64,000 nt of DNA, taken from the NCBI GenBank assembly GCA_023407575.1, contig JAEYLX010000026.1:186001-250000 (forward strand), read 5' to 3'. Shown piece by piece: positions 27,548 to 36,213 of this stretch. Origin of the DNA: Bacillota bacterium (GTDB lineage: Bacteria; Bacillota; Clostridia; Lachnospirales; Lachnospiraceae). The position numbers were made by a program, and so were the translations under genes. Below the pieces are notes generated by a model, which saw nothing but the letters and a program-made list of their open reading frames with translations, was not told the DNA's origin and did not search any database. Within the stretch, counting starts at the first letter, position 1, and every line of letters begins with the position of its first letter.

Positions 27548-28873
27548 ATGTCAGGTGAAGAGATCAAAAACATGCAAAAGGAATACTGTCTGCAATCCTG
27601 GAGTAAGCAAAAAAATATTAATCCACTGCCTATTGAGAAGGCAGAGGGAATCTACTTATGGGATTACGAAGGAAACCGTTATTCGGATATGTCAGCACAG
27701 TTGGTTAATATGAATTTGGGCTTTGGTAATAAGGCAATTGCAGAGGCTATTAAAGAACAGACAGATAAATATTGTTATGTTTCTCCCGCTTATGGTGCCG
27801 AGCCTAGAGCTAAGTTAGCAAAGAAGATTATTGACTTGATGCCGGACAATATGGGGAAGGTTTTCTTTACCAATGCAGGAGCGGAAGCAAACGAAAATGC
27901 AGTGAAGATGGCTAGAATGTACACTGGTAGATTTAAAGTCTTCAGCCGCTATCGAAGCTACCATGGATCATCCTTTGGAGCAGGTAATTTAACTGGAGAG
28001 CCCAGAAGATATCCATTGGAACCAGGAATTCCGGGTTTTATTAAATTTTTTGATCCCTACCTATACAGAGAAATTGTACCCTTTGAGTCAGAAGAAGCAG
28101 CCTCCAACTATTATATTGCAAAACTTCGGGAACAGATTATATATGAAGGACCTGCAAGTGTAGCTGCTATCGTTATTGAGACAGTTACCGGCTCTAACGG
28201 CATACTGATTCCACCCAAGGGCTATCTACCGGGAATGCGAGCACTGTGTGATGAGTTTGGCATCCTTATGATTTGTGATGAAGTAATGGCAGGTTGGGGA
28301 AGAACTGGCAAGATGTTTGCTTTTGAACATTTTGATGTGAAACCGGATATGGTTACCTTTGCAAAAGGCGTCACCTGCGGATATGTTCCTCTTGGTGGTG
28401 TTGTCGTAAGCAAGGCCATTGCCTCCTATTTTGATGATAATTTACTTTCTTGTGGTTTGACCTATAGTGGTCATCCTCTTGCTTGTGCAGCAGGAATTGC
28501 CTGTGTAAATTACTATGAGGAAGCAAATATTCTCGAGCACGTAAATGAGGTGGGCAAAGTATTGAGTGAGCTTCTGCTTGCGCTAAAAGAAAAACATCCC
28601 TGCGTAGGTGATGTACGTTCTATCGGCTTATTCTCAGCAGTTGAATTTGTAAAGGATAAAGCCACCAAGGAAGCCTTAGTTCCTTATGGTAAAGACCCGG
28701 AAGGTATTATGGGAAGGATTATAGGCAAGCTGAAAGAAAAGCGGTTCATGACCTATTCCCATGAAAATATGATCTTAGTAGCTCCTCCCCTTATCATAAC
28801 TGAAGAGCAGTTACGAGAAGAGTTAGTTAAGCTAGATGAAGTTCTGACCTATGTGGATGAGGAAATATTATAG
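27548..28873 (+). CDS. Class III omega-aminotransferase, likely beta-alanine:pyruvate
   Basis: PLP-dependent aminotransferase of 441 residues. Class III signatures include the cofactor region TNAGAEANENA, the Asp-containing CDEVMAGWGRTG and the Schiff-base Lys273 in TFAKGV. It resembles omega-amino acid:pyruvate and taurine:pyruvate transaminases. Its position beside a second class III aminotransferase, an iron-type alcohol dehydrogenase and pyrimidine-ring degradation genes suggests that it moves the amino group of beta-alanine onto pyruvate, giving malonic semialdehyde. The start is ATG at 27548, eight bases after AGGAGG; a longer frame from 27506 lacks a ribosome site. Substrate is inferred from context. 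Confidence 0.85.
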   Translation: MSGEEIKNMQKEYCLQSWSKQKNINPLPIEKAEGIYLWDYEGNRYSDMSAQLVNMNLGFGNKAIAEAIKEQTDKYCYVSPAYGAEPRAKLAKKIIDLMPDNMGKVFFTNAGAEANENAVKMARMYTGRFKVFSRYRSYHGSSFGAGNLTGEPRRYPLEPGIPGFIKFFDPYLYREIVPFESEEAASNYYIAKLREQIIYEGPASVAAIVIETVTGSNGILIPPKGYLPGMRALCDEFGILMICDEVMAGWGRTGKMFAFEHFDVKPDMVTFAKGVTCGYVPLGGVVVSKAIASYFDDNLLSCGLTYSGHPLACAAGIACVNYYEEANILEHVNEVGKVLSELLLALKEKHPCVGDVRSIGLFSAVEFVKDKATKEALVPYGKDPEGIMGRIIGKLKEKRFMTYSHENMILVAPPLIITEEQLREELVKLDEVLTYVDEEIL

Positions 28874-29075
28874 ATAATGACTCGAATTCAAAGTAAAAAG
28901 CTTTTATATTACTTGATAAAATCAACTTGAAGGACAGGATGAATAGGAATATATTTGCGATGGTCTATGCTGTGATCTATTTTATTCACTTTAATGCTTA
29001 TTTTATTCAATCAGGTAACAAGTTTTAGAAGTTTTAGTTGTTGTAAGAGTTTAATATTAAGAAAGAGGTGAAAGG

Positions 29076-30431
29076 ATGTTAAGAGAGTCTTTACCCAAGA
29101 TTATGACAGAAAAGCTTCCCGGCCCCAAAGCCGCAGCCATTTTAGAACGTCGAAAAGAAATTGTACCAAATGCAATTCGCTGCGTTTATCCCTGTGTTAT
29201 TGAACGGGGAGAAGGAGCGATGGTAGAAGATGTGGACGGTAACAGATATCTGGACTGGATTGGTGGAGTCGGTGTACTTAATGTAGGGTACTCACATCCG
29301 GAACTCGTTGCAGCGGTAAAGGAACAGTCAGAGAAATATTTTCATGGAATGTTTAATATCGTTACCCATGAAGGCTATATAGAGCTAGCAGAAAAACTGG
29401 CAAAAGTAACACCGGTTCGTGGAGTGGCAAGAAAGGTCATGTTTGCAAACAGTGGAGCGGAAGCAGATGAAAATGCAATAAAAATCGCAAAGGGATATAC
29501 AAAACGTCCTAATATCATTGTATTCTCCGGTGCGTTTCATGGCAGAACCCTTCTTACCATGACAATGACAGCAAAGAGAGCGTATTCCTATGGTCTTGGT
29601 CCATTTCCGGATGGCATTTACCGTGCAGAATATCCTTATCTATATCGAAGCCCTTCGGGAATGACCAGGGAGCAGGCGATTAACTACTATATCAATAATC
29701 TAAAGATGATATTTGAACATACGACGCCCGCTGAGCATGTTGCTGCAATTGTACTGGAGCCCTTACAAGGAGAAGGTGGATTTATACCTGCACCTCTGGA
29801 ATGGGTAAAAGCTGTTCGAAGCATCTGTGATGAGCATGGAATTTTATTAGTGGCAGATGAAGTTCAGACTGGTTTTGGGCGTACCGGTAAACTATTTGCT
29901 TCCTGTTATTGGGAAGAGGTGGCTTGTGCACCGGATATTATTACTGCTGCAAAGTCCATCGCAGGAGGAGTCCCCATAAGTGCAGTTATTGCAAGTAAAG
30001 AAATTATGGATGGAATCACTCCAGGAATTATCGGCGGTACCTATGGTGGAAATGCTTTAGCCTGTGCGGCAGGTCTGAAGGTATTAGAGGTAATTGAGAA
30101 AGAGAAGTTGGTAGAACGTTCTGCTTGGATCGGAAGAAGATGTATGGAAGTTTTTGAGTCCTGGAAAGAGAAATATGAAATTGTCGGAGATGTGAGAGGC
30201 CTGGGGGCAATGATCGGCATCGAATTCGTAAAAAATAAGCAAACCAAAGAGCCCTATCCGGAAGTTGTAAATCAATTAGTAGCTGCTTGTGCAAACCAGG
30301 GACTTTTAATTGAAAATGCAGGTACCTTTGGCAATGTAATCCGTTTTCTGGCTCCTTTAGTTATAACGGAGGAACAACTGGAAGCAGGCTTTCAAATATT
30401 TGAAGAAGCTCTTGTGCAGTTGAACAGCTAA
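29076..30431 (+). CDS. Class III aminotransferase, GabT-like (beta-alanine/GABA:2-oxoglutarate)
   Basis: PLP enzyme of 451 residues close to 4-aminobutyrate transaminases: ANSGAEADENA, GAFHGRTLLTMTMT, ADEVQTGFGRTGK and the cofactor Lys293 in AAKSIAGG. GabT-type enzymes often accept beta-alanine. Together with the preceding paralogue it gives two transaminases of different subtype in one pathway, possibly using 2-oxoglutarate and pyruvate respectively as amino acceptors. The ATG follows AGAGGTGAAAGG. A 200-bp gap separates it from the first aminotransferase, and a terminator follows, so the two may be separately expressed. Confidence 0.87.
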   Translation: MLRESLPKIMTEKLPGPKAAAILERRKEIVPNAIRCVYPCVIERGEGAMVEDVDGNRYLDWIGGVGVLNVGYSHPELVAAVKEQSEKYFHGMFNIVTHEGYIELAEKLAKVTPVRGVARKVMFANSGAEADENAIKIAKGYTKRPNIIVFSGAFHGRTLLTMTMTAKRAYSYGLGPFPDGIYRAEYPYLYRSPSGMTREQAINYYINNLKMIFEHTTPAEHVAAIVLEPLQGEGGFIPAPLEWVKAVRSICDEHGILLVADEVQTGFGRTGKLFASCYWEEVACAPDIITAAKSIAGGVPISAVIASKEIMDGITPGIIGGTYGGNALACAAGLKVLEVIEKEKLVERSAWIGRRCMEVFESWKEKYEIVGDVRGLGAMIGIEFVKNKQTKEPYPEVVNQLVAACANQGLLIENAGTFGNVIRFLAPLVITEEQLEAGFQIFEEALVQLNS

Positions 30432-30507
30432 CTCTGGTCATATAGCAATTGCTTTCCGACTTGTCTCTAAGATATAATGCTACTAAATTAATTGTTACAT
30501 AAATAAT

Positions 30508-30555
30508 AAAAAGCAGCGATGGAGCTATCAAAGATATTCCTGGCTGCTTTTTTTG
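30508..30555 (+). terminator. Rho-independent terminator after the GabT-like gene
   Basis: Ten-bp stem AAAAAGCAGC / GCTGCTTTTT (30508-30517, 30543-30552), extended by further T. Confidence 0.8.
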
Positions 30556-30571
30556 ATTAGAGGTGATGCAT

Positions 30572-31723
30572 ATGGCGTATCAATTCACATTACCACGAAA
30601 TGTTTTAATCGGTAAAAATGCGCTGGAAACCAGTGAAAAGGCGATAAAAGCACTTGGCAAAAAAGCTTTCGTGGTCAGTGGTAAGATTGTTACAAAGGCA
30701 GGAATTGTGGCAACACTAACTGACTATTTGGAACAATGGGGAATTGAATATGTAGTATTTAATGATATAACAGGTGAACCTACGGATAAAATGATTGAAG
30801 CGGGGGTCAAAGCTTACAAGGAAACAGGGTGTGACTTTTTAATCGCAATCGGAGGAGGGAGTCCACTGGATAGTGTGAAAGCGATTGCTGCGATGACGGT
30901 ACTGTCGGGGCGAATTTCGGATTATCTGGGAATTGAGATGGAAGGAGAGTTTCCTTCCATGGTTCTTATCCCAACTACTGCCGGAACTGGTTCAGAGGCA
31001 ACGAAATTCACTGTAATAACCGATACAGAAAAAGATGTAAAGATGTTATTAAAGGGAAATGCTCTCTTACCTGATTTAGCGGTTATTGATCCAACCTTTA
31101 CACTTACCTCACCCCCGGACATAACAGCAGCAACAGGAATGGATGCACTCACCCATGCGGTAGAGGCGTATACTTCAAGGAAGGGAAGCACCTTAACCGA
31201 CATCTATGCCTTGTCAGCAATTAAGCGAATCTTTCGCTATCTGCCAGTTGCCTATAGTGATGGGAGTAACGAAACAGCAAGGGAGGAAATGCAGCTAGCT
31301 GCCTTTGAAGCCGGAGTTAGTATCAATAATGCCTCGGTAACCCTGGTGCATGGTATGAGCAGACCGATTGGTGCCAACTTCCACGTACCCCATGGTATAT
31401 CAAATGCAATGCTGATTAAAGTATGTTTGGAATATGCATTGGATGGATGTTACGAACGGTTTGGGAGAATAGCAAGGGAGATTGGAGTAGCTGACAGTAC
31501 AATAAGGGACGAAGTAGCAGCGAGAGCCTTTCTGGTAGAATTAGATAAGTTGTGTAGCCATTGTAACATACCAACGCTTAAGGAATATGGAATTCGGAAA
31601 GAAGAGTTTGATGCCAGAGTTGAAAAAATGGCACAGGATGCTATGGGTAGTGGCAGCCCCTCAAACACAATCAAAGAGATTACGAAAGAAGCGATTATTA
31701 AATTATATTATAAGTTATGGTAA
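30572..31723 (+). CDS. Iron-containing alcohol dehydrogenase, possible malonic semialdehyde reductase
   Basis: Group III metal-dependent dehydrogenase of 383 residues. The cofactor loop GGGSPLDSVKA, the nucleotide region TAGTGSEATKFTVI, and metal-ligand segments MDALTHAVEAY and HVPHGISNA are intact. In this locus it could reduce malonic semialdehyde, formed from beta-alanine, to 3-hydroxypropionate; an extended pyrimidine pathway with such a reductase has been described in Firmicutes. I start it at ATG 30572 (MAYQF) because AGAGGTG lies seven bases upstream; GTG and ATG codons just before overlap that site. The stop codon TAA lies inside the end of an inserted MITE. Confidence 0.85.
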   Translation: MAYQFTLPRNVLIGKNALETSEKAIKALGKKAFVVSGKIVTKAGIVATLTDYLEQWGIEYVVFNDITGEPTDKMIEAGVKAYKETGCDFLIAIGGGSPLDSVKAIAAMTVLSGRISDYLGIEMEGEFPSMVLIPTTAGTGSEATKFTVITDTEKDVKMLLKGNALLPDLAVIDPTFTLTSPPDITAATGMDALTHAVEAYTSRKGSTLTDIYALSAIKRIFRYLPVAYSDGSNETAREEMQLAAFEAGVSINNASVTLVHGMSRPIGANFHVPHGISNAMLIKVCLEYALDGCYERFGRIAREIGVADSTIRDEVAARAFLVELDKLCSHCNIPTLKEYGIRKEEFDARVEKMAQDAMGSGSPSNTIKEITKEAIIKLYYKLW

Positions 31724-31861
31724 CTATTCAGAACCAAGCTCGAAAACCTGTGGTTTCCTCGCTGTTTGGCTCTCGCCAAACAGTAATCTTTCAAAACTAT
31801 CTTTAGAAAGCAATCTTTCACAGCTAATTTTAAAAGATTATACTTGGTTCTGAACAGTTAC
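31720..31861. mobile_element. MITE, 142 bp, with 8-bp target duplication (copy A)
   Basis: Terminal inverted repeats GTAACTATTCAGAACCAAG (31720-31738) and its near-complement at 31843-31861 (one mismatch). The element is flanked by direct repeats AAGTTATG (31712-31719 and 31862-31869). An internal hairpin GTTTGGC/GCCAAAC is present and there is no coding capacity. Its left end supplies the TAA stop of the alcohol dehydrogenase gene. The GTAA end and 8-bp duplication resemble IS66-family elements; the mobilising transposase is not in the window. Confidence 0.85.
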
Positions 31862-31894
31862 AAGTTATGGTGATAAATCATGTGATTACGATGG

Positions 31895-31926
31895 CGTAAA
31901 GCAGTTTGCTTTACGTCCTTTTGTTT
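31895..31926 (+). terminator. Rho-independent terminator before the ABC importer genes
   Basis: Nine-bp stem CGTAAAGCA/TGCTTTACG (31895-31903, 31907-31915), 3-base loop, followed by a T-rich tail. Probably the original terminator of the alcohol dehydrogenase gene, now separated from it by the MITE. Confidence 0.75.
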
Positions 31927-31941
31927 GTTGGGAGGTAGGAT

Positions 31942-32793
31942 ATGGTGGCTATGGATGTTTTATTAAAAGATGTTGTTGCAAAGGAGTATGCGAAAAGAGT
32001 GATGGAAGTAGAAAACAAAAGTGGAGAAACAGCAATTTCAATACAGGATTTATGTATCAGTTTTCCTGATAAAGAAGGTGGAGCTCAGGTAGTTGCATTA
32101 CAAAATGTTAATCTGGATATCAGAGAGGGTGAATTTATTTCCCTCCTGGGTCCCTCTGGCTGTGGCAAAACCACCCTGCTTCGAACAATAGCAGATCTTC
32201 AGAAGCCAACTTCAGGGAATATATCAATCAGAGGGCAATCACCCAGAGACATTAGGCTTCAAAAGAAATTCGGCATCGTATTTCAAAATCCTGTTCTTTA
32301 TGACTGGAGAACAGTAAGACGAAATGTATGTATGCCAATGGAACTCATGGGTGTCCCGAAAAAAGAAAGAACAGCCAGAGTTACAAAAATGCTGGAACTG
32401 GTGGGGCTAATGGAATTTGGCAAGAAATATCCGCATCAGTTAAGCGGTGGTATGCAGCAGAGAGTTGGTATAGCAAGAGCACTGGCTATTAAGCCAGAAA
32501 TTCTTTTGATGGATGAACCCTTTTCTGCCCTAGATGAATTTACAAAAGAAAAGCTTCACGAGGACTTACTAAGAATTTGGAAGAAAACCAATAAAACCAT
32601 ATTATTTGTTACTCATAATATTCAGGAAGCAGTATTCTTATCTGACCGAGTAGTGGTTCTATCACCACATCCGGGAAGAGTTTCAGCAGTAGTGGACATT
32701 GAGCTTGAGAGACCAAGAGGTTTAGAAATTAAGAATACACCAAAATTTAATGAGATGGTAATTAAGGTAAGAAACAGCTTTGAAGGCGTTTAA
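31942..32793 (+). CDS. NitT/TauT-type ABC importer ATPase
   Basis: ATPase of 283 residues of the nitrate/sulfonate/pyrimidine importer class. After a ~35-residue N-terminal extension come Walker A GPSGCGKTT, signature LSGGMQQR, Walker B ILLMDEP with catalytic Glu and H-loop VTHN; the AVFLSDRVVVL segment is typical of the SsuB/TauB group. It presumably energises the two permeases encoded next. Given the surrounding pyrimidine catabolic genes, uracil, thymine or a reduced derivative is the likely cargo (inference). GGGAGG lies upstream of the ATG. Confidence 0.9.
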   Translation: MVAMDVLLKDVVAKEYAKRVMEVENKSGETAISIQDLCISFPDKEGGAQVVALQNVNLDIREGEFISLLGPSGCGKTTLLRTIADLQKPTSGNISIRGQSPRDIRLQKKFGIVFQNPVLYDWRTVRRNVCMPMELMGVPKKERTARVTKMLELVGLMEFGKKYPHQLSGGMQQRVGIARALAIKPEILLMDEPFSALDEFTKEKLHEDLLRIWKKTNKTILFVTHNIQEAVFLSDRVVVLSPHPGRVSAVVDIELERPRGLEIKNTPKFNEMVIKVRNSFEGV

Positions 32794-32852
32794 ACTATCT
32801 GCTCTGATGTGAAAATCACCCTTAGAGGATAAATGCCGGAGAAAGGAGAAAC

Positions 32853-33677
32853 ATGGAACAGATTAAAAAAGGCCTTACATCAAAGAAAATGGTGACCCTT
32901 GTATGGATATTTGGATTGGTGGTTTTATGGGAAGTAGGGGCTTCCATAATAGAACAGACAAAGCGATCTCCTGAAAATGTGCTGCCACATTTATCACAGA
33001 TTTTGGGTTCGGTTTTTAGTAAGGATTTGGTGAGCAGTGGACAGACAGCACTGCAAATTGTCTTAAGTAATGCAGGAATTACATTGCTGCGTGCGGGTAT
33101 TGGGTTTTTCATCGGTATTGTCATTGGCTATTGTTTGGCATTGTTAATGAATGTGTTAAATGCAGTTGAAAAGACAGTATTTCCATATCTGATGATGATT
33201 CAAATGATACCAATTCTAGGCATGGCACCAATTGTATTGGCAATAACCAAGGACATTGATAAGAGTCGTATTGTAATAGCAGCCATTTTGACCTTTTACC
33301 CGGTAGCCACTAATACCTTGGCTGGTTTTAAGGCAGTGGAAAAGGAAAAGCATGAATTGATGTATTCCATTGCAGCCAGTAAATATCAGATTTATAGTAA
33401 GCTCTTAATACCCTCAAGTATGCCTTATTTCTTTACCGGACTTAAGATTTCTGCTCCAATGGCGATTACAGCCTCAATTCTTGTGGATACCTTACAAGGT
33501 GGGGGAGGACTTGGATGTATGCTTTCACAATCCTTAAAACATGCAATATCTATTTATGTATTTTGGCAAATTGTATTTTTAAGTGCAATTATCGGCATTC
33601 TTAGTTATTACCTGATGACAGTGCTGGAGAAGGTAATGTCGCCTTATAAACGGAAAGGGCCTAAAGTCAGGAAATAA
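32853..33677 (+). CDS. NitT/TauT-type ABC importer permease 1
   Basis: Membrane protein of 274 residues with about six hydrophobic segments, of the SsuC/TauC-like BPD-permease family. The ATPase-docking loop is in ELMYSIAASKYQIYSKLLI. A second, non-identical permease follows after a MITE, so the importer probably uses a heterodimeric channel rather than the homodimer usual in this class. The ATG is preceded by AAAGGAG. Confidence 0.9.
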   Translation: MEQIKKGLTSKKMVTLVWIFGLVVLWEVGASIIEQTKRSPENVLPHLSQILGSVFSKDLVSSGQTALQIVLSNAGITLLRAGIGFFIGIVIGYCLALLMNVLNAVEKTVFPYLMMIQMIPILGMAPIVLAITKDIDKSRIVIAAILTFYPVATNTLAGFKAVEKEKHELMYSIAASKYQIYSKLLIPSSMPYFFTGLKISAPMAITASILVDTLQGGGGLGCMLSQSLKHAISIYVFWQIVFLSAIIGILSYYLMTVLEKVMSPYKRKGPKVRK

Positions 33678-33737
33678 AGCATCAGGTATTTAAGGATTAA
33701 GAAATACAGAATGAAGCATATACAAAAGACACAGTTT

Positions 33738-33879
33738 GTAACTGCTTAGAATCAAGTAGAATAATAGAAGATCAGCTTTTAAAGCTTGGTTTCTAAAGAA
33801 TATTATAATGTATTGTTGTTTTGAGAGAGCCAAACAGTGAGGAAAACGTAGGTTTACAAGGTTGGTTCTGAATAGTTAC
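33738..33879. mobile_element. MITE, 142 bp, with perfect 8-bp target duplication (copy C, inverted)
   Basis: Ends GTAACTGCTTAGAATCAAG (33738-33756) and, at the right, the complement of GTAACTATTCAGAACCAAC (33861-33879). Exact direct repeats CACAGTTT flank it (33730-33737 and 33880-33887). Same length as copy A, opposite orientation, with more divergence at the left end. It separates the two permease genes. Confidence 0.85.
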
Positions 33880-33908
33880 CACAGTTTTATTTAAAATGGA
33901 GGATTCAT

Positions 33909-34718
33909 ATGGAAGAACGTATTCAGGAAAAAGTGAAAAAGAAGTCCCTCACAACTTTCCTATATCCAGCCCTACTTGGGATTTTAGTCGTTGTTCTGTG
34001 GCAAACGCAGTTACTGCACAAGATAATTGGGGCAGACACCTTCACCTTGCCGCTTCCAGGACGAATCTTTAGCATATTAGTCGACAATATTTCAGGAGTT
34101 CTATTAAATGTTCGTGCAACTGTTATCGTAGCTATCGGAGGGTTGATTTTTGGTTCCATCTTTGGGTATTTGCTAGCTATTATTGCGACTGCTTTTCCGA
34201 AATGGGGTGTCGGAGGCCTTACCATTGCATCTGCTTTTAATGCGATACCAATTATAGCAATAGCTCCAATTCTTAACAATCTGACAAAAGATTTTAGTAA
34301 GGATCCTAATATAAGAAGTATGTTAGCAAAAACCTTAGTAGTAATGGTTACTTGTACCGTACCGATGAGTATCAATGCATATCGTGGATTTACGGAACTA
34401 AAGCCATTTTCTTTGGACCTCATGAAGTCCTATGCAGCGAATAAGCTGACCATATTTTTAAAGCTTCGAGTACCTAACAGCGTGCCCTATGTCTTTACAG
34501 CATTAAGAGTTTCGGTACCGGCCTGTGTTATTAGTGCTCTGGTTAGCGAATACTTTGCAGAATTTATCATTGGTGTAGGCAGGCAAATAAGGGAGAATGT
34601 CGTACTTGCACAATACGCCACAGCTTGGGCTTATATCATAGTAGCCTGCGCCATAGGAATTTTGTTATATGTCATATTGCTTATAAGCGAGGGTATTTTG
34701 CTGAAAGGACGCAAGTAG
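33909..34718 (+). CDS. NitT/TauT-type ABC importer permease 2
   Basis: Second BPD-type permease, 269 residues, about six membrane segments. The docking loop lies in PFSLDLMKSYAANKLTIFLK. It is clearly diverged from permease 1, so the pair is unlikely to be a recent duplication. AAATGGAGG precedes the ATG. The inserted MITE lies 30 bp upstream, where it could affect coupling to the ATPase-permease 1 transcript. Confidence 0.9.
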   Translation: MEERIQEKVKKKSLTTFLYPALLGILVVVLWQTQLLHKIIGADTFTLPLPGRIFSILVDNISGVLLNVRATVIVAIGGLIFGSIFGYLLAIIATAFPKWGVGGLTIASAFNAIPIIAIAPILNNLTKDFSKDPNIRSMLAKTLVVMVTCTVPMSINAYRGFTELKPFSLDLMKSYAANKLTIFLKLRVPNSVPYVFTALRVSVPACVISALVSEYFAEFIIGVGRQIRENVVLAQYATAWAYIIVACAIGILLYVILLISEGILLKGRK

Positions 34719-34798
34719 TGTTAATTCAGCTAAATATAGATGAAAGATATTTAAGGTAAGGTAGTAACGGGTAACAAATTATAAGGAGGATGAATTTT

Positions 34799-35986
34799 AT
34801 GAAAAAATTATCTTTAAAAAAATTAAGTGCATTGTTTTTAACCTGTATTCTGCTTGTAACGTTATTAGCAGGCTGTAAAAATGCAAAAGAGACTTCTACG
34901 GATACACCTGAACCAACCAAAGTTGCAGAGGAGACACCTGGTGCAGCAGCAACACAGACTCCAGAGGCAACTCCTGAAAGCACTGGTCCCTACTATGCTG
35001 CAGATGCTAGTGTTGAAAGTATTGTTTTGGACGCAGCAGGCAAAGGTCAGGTTGGTAACTGGGGACTCGGTAATGAATACGAGATTCAAGCACTATTATC
35101 AAAGTATGGTCAGCCTACAACATATTTGAGTCAGGCCTTTGATATGGATGGATTTGATGATGACTCAATTTTATTGGCATCCGCAATGACTTACAATGAA
35201 TTGGGCTTAGTTAAGAATTCCTATGATGGAGCTTATGGCTATGGTGAAGCAGTAAAATACATTGATATGAATGATGAAGGCGTAGCAATGTTAGAGGATA
35301 ACATTTTCACTACAAAGGCATTTGCAGAAGCAAATCCTGAAACCGTAAAGGCATTCATTTATGCTTCTATGAAAGGCTGGGAATATGCATGTGCTAATCC
35401 GGCAGAAGCAGCAGAAATCGTATATAAATATGGTTCTTCTGTATCCGCAGAGCATCAGGCATACATGGCAGACGAAGTTAAGAAATTAGTAGAAACCGAC
35501 ACCACAGGTGCAGCTGTTACTACTTATGGAAATATGGATGAAACAGCAATGCAGCAGACCCTTGATTTAGCAAAACAGTACATTAAATTAGATGACTCTG
35601 CTGCAGCAGACAAACTTCAGACCTTAACTCTTGATGATATCAGAAATACAACTTACTGGACTGAAGCGGCTGCTTCCACCGGAAGCTTCACACCTGAGAA
35701 GGCAGAAGTAAGCATTCAGTTAAAATGGTTGCCACAGGCACAGTTCATGGGTTACTATGTGGCACTGGATAAGGGCTACTATGATGAAGTAGGTTTAAAG
35801 GTTAATATTGTTTCCGGTGGTGGTGATATTGGCGAAACCACAGCAGTTTACACTGGTCAGGTAGATTTTGGTGTAACATGGGTATCTAATCTGATCGCAG
35901 CTAATGCAGGCGGTATGGAACTGCTTGAAGTTGCGCAGGTATATCAAAGATCGGGACTTGTCTTAGCATATAAAATTAATCAGTAA
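34799..35986 (+). CDS. Substrate-binding lipoprotein of NMT1/THI5 type, apparently circularly permuted
   Basis: Exported lipoprotein of 395 residues: signal peptide with lipobox LLAGC (Cys26), a Thr/Pro/Glu linker to ~62, then the binding domain. The order of that domain is unusual. Residues ~80-295 (VGNWGLGNEYEIQALL, SAMTYNE, DMNDEGVAMLED, then a helical tail) match the C-terminal half of NMT1/THI5-like binding proteins. Residues 303-395 (VSIQLKWLPQAQFMGYYVA, DFGVTW, YQRSGLVL) match the N-terminal half. Each half occurs once, in swapped order. The start is ATG 34799 after AAGGAGG. It is the binding component of the importer; the ligand is probably a pyrimidine. Confidence 0.85.
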   Translation: MKKLSLKKLSALFLTCILLVTLLAGCKNAKETSTDTPEPTKVAEETPGAAATQTPEATPESTGPYYAADASVESIVLDAAGKGQVGNWGLGNEYEIQALLSKYGQPTTYLSQAFDMDGFDDDSILLASAMTYNELGLVKNSYDGAYGYGEAVKYIDMNDEGVAMLEDNIFTTKAFAEANPETVKAFIYASMKGWEYACANPAEAAEIVYKYGSSVSAEHQAYMADEVKKLVETDTTGAAVTTYGNMDETAMQQTLDLAKQYIKLDDSAAADKLQTLTLDDIRNTTYWTEAAASTGSFTPEKAEVSIQLKWLPQAQFMGYYVALDKGYYDEVGLKVNIVSGGGDIGETTAVYTGQVDFGVTWVSNLIAANAGGMELLEVAQVYQRSGLVLAYKINQ

Positions 35987-35997
35987 TTAAATATTTG

Positions 35998-36061
35998 GTA
36001 ACTATTCAGAACCAAGCTCGAAAATCTATGATTTCCTCGCTGTTTGGCTCTGAACAGTTAC
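35998..36061. mobile_element. Internally deleted MITE, 64 bp (copy B)
   Basis: Left end GTAACTATTCAGAACCAAG and right end CTCTGAACAGTTAC are retained; the middle is missing between GGCTCT and GGTTCT, short repeats present in copy A. Flanking 8-mers do not match. It lies 11 bp after the binding-protein stop. Confidence 0.75.
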
Positions 36062-36082
36062 AAGTTATATTCAAGCGAAGGG

Positions 36083-36119
36083 GCTGTTGCAATGTAAGGA
36101 TTTTTGCAGCAGCTTTTTT
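36083..36119 (+). terminator. Rho-independent terminator of the importer operon
   Basis: Ten-bp stem GCTGTTGCAA / TTGCAGCAGC (one G-T pair; 36083-36092, 36104-36113) followed by TTTTTT. Confidence 0.85.
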
Positions 36120-36213
36120 GCATTTTACGGGAGATAGATAACTGCAATACTTTATAGTTTGCAATTATCATTTAAGTAAGTTGTCTGGTTGTGTTAAATA
36201 AGGAGGTTGCGAT

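Noticed and set aside
28874..29075. Small gene or riboswitch between the two aminotransferase genes
   Set aside because: Only a ~30-codon AT-rich frame and no recognisable aptamer structure.
33923..34423. Minus-strand open frame of ~166 codons across permease 2
   Set aside because: Antisense shadow of a hydrophobic gene; no supporting motif or ribosome site.
36100..36213. Pyrimidine or FMN riboswitch before pydB
   Set aside because: The only structure seen is the rho-independent terminator at 36083-36119, with no conserved aptamer elements.
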